12,178 bases of DNA, taken from an uncultured Clostridia bacterium. Its GTDB lineage: Bacteria; Bacillota; Clostridia; UMGS1883. The notes below the pieces were generated by a model. That model saw only the letters and a list, made by a program, of their open reading frames with translations. It was not told the DNA's origin and ran no database searches. This document shows positions 1 through 5,412 of this stretch, in pieces. The position numbers and the translations under genes were made by a program. The stretch is taken from contig CANRHW010000028.1 in NCBI GenBank assembly GCA_947630525.1, positions 1-12,178 of the forward strand, given 5' to 3'. Position 1 is the first letter of the stretch, and each line of letters starts with the position of its first letter.

Positions 1-420
1 GCTCTTGGCAATACCGATAGCGCCCTCGGCTGCGGCAAAAGATTCGTGACCCGCCAGGAATGCGAAGCACTTTGTCTCCTCGCGCAGTAGCATGGCGGCC
101 AGATTGCCGTGGCCCAGACCAACCTTGCGGTCGTCGGCAACGCTGCCGGGAATGCAGAAGCTTTGCAGACCCTCGCCTATAGCCTCGGCGGCGTCGGCAG
201 CCTTGGTGCAGCCCTTCTTTATGGCGATGGCCGCGCCGGTGATGTAAGCCCAGCAGGCGTTTTCAAAGCATATGGGCTGTACGCCCTTAACTATGCCGTA
301 AACATCGATGCCCTTGTCCTTACAGATCTTTTCGGCCTCTTCGAGAGAGGAAATACCGTACTTGTTAAGCGCGGCGTTGACCTGATTTATTCTTCTTTCA
401 TAACTTTCAAACAGTGCCAT
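1..420 (-). CDS. GGGtGRT-family protein, N-terminal part (cut by window edge)
   Basis: The first 140 codons of a gene that runs off the left edge. It starts with ATG at 420, preceded by a strong GAGGAGG ribosome binding site. The residues (MALFESYERR at the start, then QPICFENACW, a KKGC segment, SFCIPGSVADDRK, LAGHES) match my memory of the GGGtGRT family, which is about 330 residues long. The name-giving motif lies in the missing C-terminal part. The fragment is cysteine-rich (C33, C51, C56, C71, C89, C118), which would fit metal or Fe-S binding, but this is inference. The gene begins 18 bp after the stop of the IscU-like scaffold gene and is surely co-transcribed with it. The biochemical role of the family is not established as far as I know. 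No signal peptide or membrane segment is visible, so it is probably cytoplasmic. The family assignment is from memory. Confidence 0.85.
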   Translation of the reverse strand, partial: MALFESYERRINQVNAALNKYGISSLEEAEKICKDKGIDVYGIVKGVQPICFENACWAYITGAAIAIKKGCTKAADAAEAIGEGLQSFCIPGSVADDRKVGLGHGNLAAMLLREETKCFAFLAGHESFAAAEGAIGIAKS

Positions 421-438
421 TTTATGTTTCCTCCTCTC

Positions 439-1131
439 TTATTCTACGCGCGGATCAATTACCTTGACCGCTTCGTCAAATCTGCCGTACTGACCGCTGG
501 CCTTTTCCATGGCCTCGTTTGCGTCCATGCCCTTGCGGATGGATTCCATCATCTTGCCGAGATGTACGAACTTATAGCCTATGATGAGGCCGTCCTTGTC
601 CAGACCGATCTTGGTGATATAACCCTCGGCCAGTTCAAGGTAACGTGGGCCCTTGGCCCTGGTGCTGTAAAGGGTGCCCACCTGAGAGCGAAGACCCTTG
701 CCCAGGTCTTCAAGACCCGCTCCGATGGGGAGGCCGCCCTCGCTGAAAGCGGTCTGGGTCCGGCCGTACACGATCTGGAGGAACAGCTCGCGCATGGCGG
801 TGTTGATGGCGTCGCACACAAGGTCGGTGTTAAGAGCTTCAAGTATGGTCTTGCCCGGGAGAACCTCGGCGGCCATGGCGGCGCTGTGGGTCATGCCCGA
901 GCAGCCGATAGTCTCAACGAGAGCCTCTTCGATAACGCCGCCCTTAACGTTAAGGGTCAGCTTGCAGGCGCCCTGCTGGGGAGCGCACCAGCCTATGCCG
1001 TGCGTAAGGCCGTAAATATCCGTGATTTGCTTGGAATAAGTCCAAGCGCCTTCTTGAGGAATAGGCGCGGGTTCGTGGGCAACGCCCTTTGCAACACAGC
1101 ACATATTCTCAACTTCTTTTGAATAGTTCAT
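439..1131 (-). CDS. IscU/NifU-like iron-sulfur cluster assembly scaffold, long clostridial form
   Basis: A 230-residue protein. The first ~125 residues resemble the IscU/NifU N-terminal fold: GWCAPQQGAC (C49, C56), an IGCSGMTHSAA segment (C77) and C106 stand where scaffold cysteines are expected. A further C11-C12 pair lies near the N-terminus. Classical IscU proteins have roughly 130-150 residues; this one carries about 100 more at the C-terminus (GPRYLELAEGYITK...HLGKMME...), characteristic of the type that accompanies GGGtGRT. It presumably holds or transfers Fe-S clusters in the cytoplasm; no cysteine desulfurase or SufBCD gene is visible nearby. The ATG at 1131 has an AAAGGAG site 9 bases upstream. 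It is the first gene of a two-gene operon with the gene at 1-420, 18 bp apart, transcribed from the promoter at 1165-1193. Confidence in the fold is high, in the exact role moderate. Confidence 0.88.
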   Translation of the reverse strand: MNYSKEVENMCCVAKGVAHEPAPIPQEGAWTYSKQITDIYGLTHGIGWCAPQQGACKLTLNVKGGVIEEALVETIGCSGMTHSAAMAAEVLPGKTILEALNTDLVCDAINTAMRELFLQIVYGRTQTAFSEGGLPIGAGLEDLGKGLRSQVGTLYSTRAKGPRYLELAEGYITKIGLDKDGLIIGYKFVHLGKMMESIRKGMDANEAMEKASGQYGRFDEAVKVIDPRVE

Positions 1132-1164
1132 ATTGACGATCTCCTTTCACATTTGTCTCTTCTT

Positions 1165-1193
1165 ATTTTAGCATTTTTTTCCGACTTTATCAA
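1165..1193 (-). promoter_or_regulatory. Sigma-A promoter of the IscU-like/GGGtGRT operon
   Basis: On the minus strand the -35 TTGATA (1193-1188) and the -10 TAAAAT (1170-1165) are separated by 17 bp, with TGC just before the -10 (extended -10). The predicted start is near 1158, about 27 bases before the ATG. A short AT-rich inverted repeat (CCAAAAAA, 1227-1234, with TTTTTTGG, 1243-1250) lies about 35 bp upstream of the -35. Its role is unknown, and no Fe-S regulator operator is recognisable. Confidence 0.75.
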
Positions 1194-1275
1194 GTGGATT
1201 TTTAAATTATTAATTTGTCAATTTCACCAAAAAAGGCCAATATTTTTTGGAGAATTGTATGTTTTTTTCAAAATA

Positions 1276-1315
1276 AACGCCGCGGGCCCGCTTTTGTGCG
1301 GAGGCCCGCGGCGTT
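1276..1315 (-). terminator. Intrinsic terminator of the CarD-family gene
   Basis: A 13-bp perfect stem (AACGCCGCGGGCC, 1276-1288, with GGCCCGCGGCGTT, 1303-1315) lies 13 bp after the CarD stop. On the minus strand it is followed by TTTATTTTG. The G+C-rich stem and U-rich tail fit a rho-independent terminator for leftward transcription. Confidence 0.85.
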
Positions 1316-1328
1316 GTCAGCCGCGTTT

Positions 1329-1838
1329 TCAGGCGCGGCGGCCATTCAAAACATCGGTTATAAATCCCTTTACCTCGCCTGTTTGTATGCCAAGTACAAA
1401 GGCCAGCTCATTGTGGAGCATTTCCTCGGCGCGCTTCATGCTGCGCTCGTCGGTTTGGCCCAGACGTTTGCCGTTTTTTGCGGCAGCGCGGCCCTTGGCA
1501 TATATGCCGCGCATGAGTTTGAGCAGTTCCACACAGCTGCCGCTGTTGAGGTACGTCCTGTACTGCTCATTCAGCAGCCGCGGATTTTTTGGGTCATGTA
1601 TTTTTTCCTCTATGGTAGGTATCCGGCGTATTAGGTCCAACGCTTCGTCCCTGGTCAGCACGGGGCGCATATATACCTTTGTGTTGACCGGCGCCAATAC
1701 GCTGCCGTCTCTGTAAACCGGGTACAGGGTGTAATAATCCGTGCCGCTCTTCGCGCCGCGCACGTCTATTGGCCCAATCGCACCTACCCTGCACACTCCC
1801 TCGGAGCCGTATATGATATAGTCGCCTGTTTTATACAT
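1329..1838 (-). CDS. CarD/CdnL-family transcriptional regulator
   Basis: A 169-residue protein with the CarD layout. Residues 1-65 are the Tudor-like RNA-polymerase-interacting domain (start MYKTGDYIIYGSEGVCRVGAI, then YYTLYPVYRDGS and LAPVNTK). Residues 66-169 are the helical DNA-contacting domain (EALDLIRRIP, a GKRLGQTDERSMKRAEEML helix, EVKGFI). CarD proteins bind the RNA polymerase beta subunit and alter open-complex stability at many promoters. The protein contains no tryptophan; the tryptophan that mycobacterial and Thermus CarD insert at the upstream fork of the bubble appears to be replaced by leucine near residue 89 in my eye alignment. The ATG at 1838 has a GGGAGG site 7 bases upstream. 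It is a single-gene unit with its own promoter (1876-1904) and terminator (1276-1315). Confidence 0.9.
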   Translation of the reverse strand: MYKTGDYIIYGSEGVCRVGAIGPIDVRGAKSGTDYYTLYPVYRDGSVLAPVNTKVYMRPVLTRDEALDLIRRIPTIEEKIHDPKNPRLLNEQYRTYLNSGSCVELLKLMRGIYAKGRAAAKNGKRLGQTDERSMKRAEEMLHNELAFVLGIQTGEVKGFITDVLNGRRA

Positions 1839-1875
1839 TTTCGATCCTCCCGAAGCTTACACTTTTTCACAATTA

Positions 1876-1904
1876 ATTATATCACATCGGCGACCTTGAG
1901 TAAA
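1876..1904 (-). promoter_or_regulatory. Sigma-A promoter of the CarD-family gene
   Basis: On the minus strand, TTTACT (1904-1899), a 17-bp spacer and a perfect TATAAT (1881-1876), with TG one base before it (extended -10). The predicted start is near 1869, about 30 bases before the ATG at 1838. Confidence 0.8.
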
Positions 1905-1962
1905 TGCGCAGTTTACCCAATTTTGTATTGCGGTATATTTGTGAAAAATGCCCATGGACAAT

Positions 1963-2245
1963 AGCTTCGCTCCGAGCGGAAGGCCGCCTCAGAGCGCTGA
2001 CAAAGATCAGCGCTCTTCAAAGGGGAACCCGCACGGTTCCCCTTTGAGAGAACCTCTCCGCATCGGGCGCTTACGCTTACGAAATATAATTTTTTTAATA
2101 AAAATTATATTTCTACCCCCGATTAAAGTATAAAATCCCGGGTACACGCCCCGGGATTTTATGTTTTCTATCGAAAGGGAGTTCCCTTTCGAGCTATCCC
2201 CATAGTTCACGGGGTTTGTCATCAGTCTGGGGCGGAAGGCCGCTT
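1963..2245. repeat. Gene-free cluster of consecutive stem-loops bounded by a 12-nt direct repeat
   Basis: No credible gene lies between the CarD promoter and the end of the lipoprotein operon. The stretch holds a run of inverted repeats: 1991-2000/2007-2016 (AGAGCGCTGA, 10 bp, 6-nt loop); 2017-2029/2035-2047 (TCAAAGGGGAACC, 13 bp, 5-nt loop); 2081-2094/2100-2113 (GAAATATAATTTTT, 14 bp, 5-nt loop), enclosed by ATCGGG 2062-2067/CCCGAT 2118-2123; 2131-2142/2150-2161 (TAAAATCCCGGG, 12 bp); and 2171-2180/2183-2192 (TCGAAAGGGA, 10 bp, 2-nt loop). All of these stems are perfect. The word GCGGAAGGCCGC occurs at 1976-1987 and again at 2232-2243, bracketing the cluster. This could be a miniature mobile or intergenic repeat element, a long 3' UTR of the lipoprotein operon, or stacked terminators. 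No transposase or clear target-site duplication is seen. Confidence 0.75.
2131..2161 (-). terminator. Probable terminator of the lipoprotein operon (may work both ways)
   Basis: A perfect 12-bp stem (TAAAATCCCGGG with CCCGGGATTTTA) and 7-nt loop, about 85 bp after the last lipoprotein stop. On the minus strand the G+C core is followed by ATTTTATACTTTAA; on the plus strand by ATTTTATGTTTT. It is the most terminator-like member of the stem-loop cluster. Confidence 0.6.
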
Positions 2246-2246
2246 T

Positions 2247-2867
2247 TTATTTCACCCGCACTATCATTTCCGTGCTGACCCCATTGGGCGCCGTTGCGGT
2301 AAGAGTCGTTTTGCCGTGAGCAACGCCCTTTAGAATATTGCCTTCCACCTGGGCGACGGAGGGGTTCGATATGCGAAGAGTGACCTTGTCCACACTGTCG
2401 GCGGGAGTTTTGGTTATTTTTATCTCATAGGTGCGGTCGGTGGTTATGGTGACGTCTTCGGTCCCTCCGCCGACAAGGGACAGGGCCAGGGCGGTTATGT
2501 CGCTCTCTCCTGATATTATGCTTTCATCTATAGGGCTGCCCTCGACGCTGGTCACTATGGAGCCGTGTTCGTCCACATACTGCGCAACGCCCGTGCCCAC
2601 TACCACGCCCACGGTGTCATAGTCCTTTTCCCGCTGGGCGGTAATTACGGTAATCCCGTCGCCAAGGCCCGTCACTGTGCCGTTTTCGTCAACCGAGGCG
2701 ATATCCGGGTCGGCGGATGTAAAGGTTATCCCCTCACCGCCGGAAACATCAAGCGCTTTTTCCTCGCCAAGGCCCAGCCTCACGGTTCCGCCGTGTATTT
2801 TCGGCCCGCTGCCGCAGCCCGTCAAAACAAGGCTCAGCGCCAGCGCCGGCGGAAGTACCTTTTTCAT
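2247..2867 (-). CDS. Lipoprotein with two Ig-like Big_2 domains (second of a paralogous pair)
   Basis: A 206-residue predicted surface lipoprotein. The signal peptide ends in the lipobox LTGC (C18), so lipid attachment and anchoring to the outer face of the membrane are expected. Two Big_2-like (bacterial Ig-like group 2) repeats follow: about residues 27-93 (PDIASVDENGTVTGLGDG, ITVITA) and 122-206 (NPSVAQVEGNILKGVAHGKT, TLTATAPNGV). Only small beta-rich domains are present; no catalytic motif is seen. It is clearly paralogous to the gene just upstream (2889-3527): GVVVG at the end of repeat one and TATAPNGV at the end of repeat two occur in both. The gap between them is 21 bp, and the ribosome binding site is weak (TGGTGA), suggesting translation after the first gene. 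The ligand and function are unknown; Big_2 repeats usually serve in cell-surface adhesion or as spacers. Confidence 0.85.
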   Translation of the reverse strand: MKKVLPPALALSLVLTGCGSGPKIHGGTVRLGLGEEKALDVSGGEGITFTSADPDIASVDENGTVTGLGDGITVITAQREKDYDTVGVVVGTGVAQYVDEHGSIVTSVEGSPIDESIISGESDITALALSLVGGGTEDVTITTDRTYEIKITKTPADSVDKVTLRISNPSVAQVEGNILKGVAHGKTTLTATAPNGVSTEMIVRVK

Positions 2868-2888
2868 TTATATCACCAGCCTGATTGT

Positions 2889-3527
2889 TTATCGAACGAA
2901 TACCTTGAACGTATCGTTCACACCGTTGGGGGCGGTGGCGGTAATTGTGACCGTGCCTCTGGAAACGGGCGTTACCGTACCCTCGGCGTCAACCTCGGCC
3001 ACGGTCGGGTCGGAGGAAGAGAACACTATGGGGTCCGTACAGTCGGTGGGGATGACGTTTACCTTAAAGGTCGCCACGTCGTTGTTGGCGCGTATCAATG
3101 TTTCATCCTCGGTCTGGCCGTTGAGAGAAAGGCTTATGCTAGTTATTTTTGATTCACCGTTAAATACTTGCTGTGCGCCTGAGTTGGGCGAGGCCGCGGC
3201 AGTGCCCTTGACCCCGTTGCCCACTACCACGCCTATATTGTCATATCCGCTTTCGGTGCGGGCGGTAATTACGGCTATACCGTTGGCCATGCCGCTGAGC
3301 TTGCCGTCCGAGGATATGCTTGCAACCTCGCTGTCGTCGCAGCTCCAGTTGATTATTTCGTCCTTTTGCGCCTTTGCGCCCAAATTTATTTCGTCACCTA
3401 TATTCAGCTTTAGGTATTCCTGACCGTCGGGCAGGGATATCTTAACCGTGGAATTATCCTTGCCGCAAGCGCTGACGGAGAAAATCAGGGCAGCGGCGGA
3501 CGCCGCCGCGATGAGCTGTTTTTTCAT
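2889..3527 (-). CDS. Lipoprotein with two Ig-like Big_2 domains (first of a paralogous pair)
   Basis: A 212-residue predicted lipoprotein with lipobox VSAC (C21) after a KK-initiated hydrophobic signal. It has the same build as its downstream neighbour: repeat one at about residues 27-105 (DSEVASISSDGKLSGMANG, IAVITA, GVVVGNGV), a linker rich in Gly, Ala, Ser and Asn (106-124), and repeat two at about 128-212 (DPTVAEVDAEGTVTPVSRGT, TITATAPNGV). The ATG at 3527 has an AGGAGT site 8 bases upstream. It is the first gene of a two-gene operon with a near-consensus promoter at 3568-3596. The protein is probably tethered to the outer leaflet of the cell membrane. I see no enzyme motif, and no sortase or dockerin signal. 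The two genes most likely arose by tandem duplication followed by strong divergence. Confidence 0.86.
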   Translation of the reverse strand: MKKQLIAAASAAALIFSVSACGKDNSTVKISLPDGQEYLKLNIGDEINLGAKAQKDEIINWSCDDSEVASISSDGKLSGMANGIAVITARTESGYDNIGVVVGNGVKGTAAASPNSGAQQVFNGESKITSISLSLNGQTEDETLIRANNDVATFKVNVIPTDCTDPIVFSSSDPTVAEVDAEGTVTPVSRGTVTITATAPNGVNDTFKVFVR

Positions 3528-3567
3528 GGCAAAACACTCCTATTAACTAATTTATTTATACATAACC

Positions 3568-3596
3568 ATTATACTACAAAATGTTTTTTATTTCAA
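3568..3596 (-). promoter_or_regulatory. Sigma-A promoter of the twin-lipoprotein operon
   Basis: On the minus strand, TTGAAA (3596-3591), a 17-bp spacer and a perfect TATAAT (3573-3568). The predicted start is near 3561, about 33 bases before the ATG. The -35 lies only 26 bp after the stop of the FMN-protein gene (3623), with no stem-loop terminator between, so read-through from the upstream operon is possible. Confidence 0.82.
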
Positions 3597-3622
3597 GCAT
3601 ATATTTCAATTTTCCTAAAAAA

Positions 3623-4711
3623 TTAACCTTGCGGCGGTTCGCGCCTGAACGCCAGGTCCGACCGGTCCAGCTCGGATGCGGAGCCGCGCCCGGTATAGGC
3701 GCAAATGTCCCTTATCCCTTCGGTCATAGCCCGCAGGTAATTGGCCGCCCGGGTCCGCGTCTCATCAGGGGTAAACGGACTTGCCCCGGTGACCGAGCCG
3801 CAGGCCGCGCAGAGCACCGCCGAAGCGGAGGCCGCGGCGGTCGCCCCAAGGGCCAGCGCCTTTGCGGCGTCCTCCGGGGTTTTTATCCCTCCCGCGATAA
3901 CTATGTCCATTTCGCTGCCGCGGCGTTTGAGGTGGCCGGCCGCCCTTTGCAGAGCAATGGCGGCGGGGATACCGCCCATAAGGTGGGGCTTCCCTCTCCA
4001 GCCGCCGTGACCGCCGTCTATAGTGACAAAGTCGGCCCCGGCTTCGATTATTATATCCAGATCGGCTTCAATGCGCCCGGCGGCGATTTTGACGCCTATG
4101 GGCTTGCCGCCGCAGCCCTCGCGCAGACCGGCTATCATCAAGCGCAGATCGGCCGGGGAGGTCAATTCCGAAAAGCGGCCCGGTGTGGTGAAGAACATTC
4201 CTTCCTCTCCGCCCCGCAGCCGGTATGCTTTTGAGTCCGCTCCTTCGGGCACGGTAAAGGGCGTGCCTCCGCCGCAGCCCTGGCCAAGCTTTATTTCCAC
4301 GGCGCTGCACCGCTCCAACACTTGGGGCGTCAGTCCCCACAGACCGGGAGTGTATTCATATATGTATGCGGAAGAAAGCTCCAGTTCCTCCCAAAGCACG
4401 CCTCCGTCGCCGCCGCCTATAGCCGTGCCCGCATCGGAAGCGGCCCGGGCAAGCGCACATTTCAGCTCCGGCGTCAGTGCGCCTACGCTCATATGAGATA
4501 TTATGACCGGAGTGTTGAGCCGCAGAGGAGCGTTGGCGCTTTTCCCCAACGTCACGCCGGTCGAGGCCTCCGCTGGGCTGAACAGCGGAAATCTGTCCAA
4601 CTGGGCCGGCAGCAGGCTCAATTCCTCCCAGCCGCCGGAAGAGAGAGGATATTCTTCCCAGGGTGAGGAGCCGTTCGCGGCCATATGATTTATCCTGTCG
4701 TTAACGTTCAT
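3623..4711 (-). CDS. Glutamate-synthase-like FMN-binding protein, short divergent form
   Basis: A 362-residue protein with the TIM-barrel signs of the central FMN domain of glutamate synthase: SHMSVGALT (72-80), GGGDGG (99-104), YTPGLWGLTP (120-129), EIKLGQG (139-145), KIAAGRIEADLDI (208-220), IDGGHGG (231-237) and AGGIKTPEDAAKALALGA (273-290). In true GltB-type enzymes a cysteine cluster of the form CxxxxxCxxxxCP followed by a TQ motif binds a [3Fe-4S] cluster. Here that stretch is replaced by CAACGSVTGASP, with only C301, C304 and C337 in the region, so glutamate synthase activity is doubtful. It also lacks the amidotransferase part. It is best read as an FMN oxidoreductase of unknown substrate. 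The ATG at 4711 has an AAAGGGA site upstream and lies 18 bp after the deacylase stop, in the same operon. Confidence 0.82.
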   Translation of the reverse strand: MNVNDRINHMAANGSSPWEEYPLSSGGWEELSLLPAQLDRFPLFSPAEASTGVTLGKSANAPLRLNTPVIISHMSVGALTPELKCALARAASDAGTAIGGGDGGVLWEELELSSAYIYEYTPGLWGLTPQVLERCSAVEIKLGQGCGGGTPFTVPEGADSKAYRLRGGEEGMFFTTPGRFSELTSPADLRLMIAGLREGCGGKPIGVKIAAGRIEADLDIIIEAGADFVTIDGGHGGWRGKPHLMGGIPAAIALQRAAGHLKRRGSEMDIVIAGGIKTPEDAAKALALGATAAASASAVLCAACGSVTGASPFTPDETRTRAANYLRAMTEGIRDICAYTGRGSASELDRSDLAFRREPPQG

Positions 4712-4729
4712 GATATGTTCCCTTTCGTT

Positions 4730-5266
4730 TTATCCCTTGCAGGGGGTGTAAAACACAGGCTCGCAGCCTATGGCCGGCAGGAGCCTTTCAAAAATGTCCG
4801 CCGTCTTTATTTTAAGCGAGGATGTGCTGGCGCAGGGATGGCAGCCAAAATATTCGCCGTTCAATATATCCCTGTCCACTATGAGCGTCACGCCCTTGGC
4901 CTGTTCGCGCCCCATGCACAGGATGCTCACACTGCCGGGCAATACGCCCAGCATTTCCAGCATTGCGTCGTCGTGGGCAAAAGACAGCCTTGGCAACCCA
5001 AGCTGCGATGCCAGCTCGTGGGCGTCAAAGCGCTTTTCCCCGCTGATTACCACAAGAAAATATCTGGTTTTTTGCTTGTTGCGCAGAAAAAGGTTCTTAC
5101 AGGCCCTCATGTCCATGAGCTTTTCTATTTCCGCACAGTCCTCCATCGTGTTGGTCGCCGGATGGTCGGCGCGCAGGTATTCTATCTCCAGCCCGTCCAG
5201 CAGGTCGTATGCGGCTTCTTCCGCCGCGCCACGCTTTTCCGCCGGGCGGCCGCGGTAAATTTCCAT
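4730..5266 (-). CDS. ProX/YbaK-family aminoacyl-tRNA deacylase (editing domain protein)
   Basis: A 178-residue stand-alone editing domain of the prolyl-tRNA-synthetase-associated type. Family signs are a HP pair (35-36), CKNLFLRN with the conserved lysine K57, LVVISGEKRFD (71-81), LGLPRLSFA (89-97), LGVLPGSVS (106-114) and a second HP (143-144). Such proteins hydrolyse mischarged tRNA, for example Ala-tRNA(Pro), in the cytoplasm; the actual substrate here is not shown. I chose the ATG at 5266 because it has a perfect AAAGGAGG site (5274-5281). An in-frame ATG at 5320 would lie inside the -35 box and upstream of the predicted transcript start. It is the first gene of an operon with the FMN protein (18-bp gap), transcribed from 5292-5320, divergent to pgi. 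Confidence 0.87.
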   Translation of the reverse strand: MEIYRGRPAEKRGAAEEAAYDLLDGLEIEYLRADHPATNTMEDCAEIEKLMDMRACKNLFLRNKQKTRYFLVVISGEKRFDAHELASQLGLPRLSFAHDDAMLEMLGVLPGSVSILCMGREQAKGVTLIVDRDILNGEYFGCHPCASTSSLKIKTADIFERLLPAIGCEPVFYTPCKG

Positions 5267-5291
5267 GAGACGGCCTCCTTTCATACGTTTT

Positions 5292-5320
5292 ATTATAATA
5301 CTGTTAACACTAATTTTCAA
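5292..5320 (-). promoter_or_regulatory. Sigma-A promoter of the deacylase/FMN-protein operon
   Basis: On the minus strand, TTGAAA (5320-5315), a 17-bp spacer and a perfect TATAAT (5297-5292). The predicted start is near 5285. Its -35 is 20 bp from the -35 of the pgi promoter, so the two promoters are back to back and could share an upstream regulator. Confidence 0.83.
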
Positions 5321-5340
5321 GAGAATTTACAGAAAAATTC

Positions 5341-5369
5341 TTGACTGTCAAAAGATAACATGGTATACT
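5341..5369 (+). promoter_or_regulatory. Sigma-A promoter of pgi
   Basis: TTGACT (5341-5346), a 17-bp spacer and TATACT (5364-5369), preceded by TGG (extended -10). The predicted start is near 5376, leaving a leader of about 37 bases. A perfect palindrome ATGTGT-C-ACACAT (5379-5391) lies just after the predicted start, a plausible operator position. Confidence 0.83.
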
Positions 5370-5378
5370 AAGCATGTA

Positions 5379-5391
5379 ATGTGTCACACAT
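5379..5391. promoter_or_regulatory. Palindrome in the pgi leader, possible operator
   Basis: ATGTGT (5379-5384), one central C, ACACAT (5386-5391): a perfect 6-bp dyad centred about +10 from the predicted pgi start and 9 bp before the ribosome binding site. A dimeric repressor could bind it as DNA; as RNA it would form only a very tight loop. I do not recognise the motif as a named operator. Confidence 0.35.
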
Positions 5392-5412
5392 CAACTGTTA
5401 GGAGGAATCATT

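Noticed and set aside
109..1122. Long plus-strand open frame (337 codons) opposite the GGGtGRT and IscU-like genes
   Set aside because: It is antisense to two recognised genes with good ribosome binding sites and has no family resemblance or ribosome binding site of its own.
1921..2222. Small open frames in the stem-loop cluster (61 and 71 codons)
   Set aside because: They read straight through perfect inverted repeats, lack ribosome binding sites and resemble no protein.
2565..3423. Plus-strand open frames opposite the two lipoprotein genes
   Set aside because: No ribosome binding site and no recognisable protein; the minus-strand genes have promoter, lipobox and domain repeats.
5267..5320. 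Longer deacylase start at 5320
   Set aside because: It lies in the -35 box and before the predicted transcript start; the ATG at 5266 has a perfect ribosome binding site.
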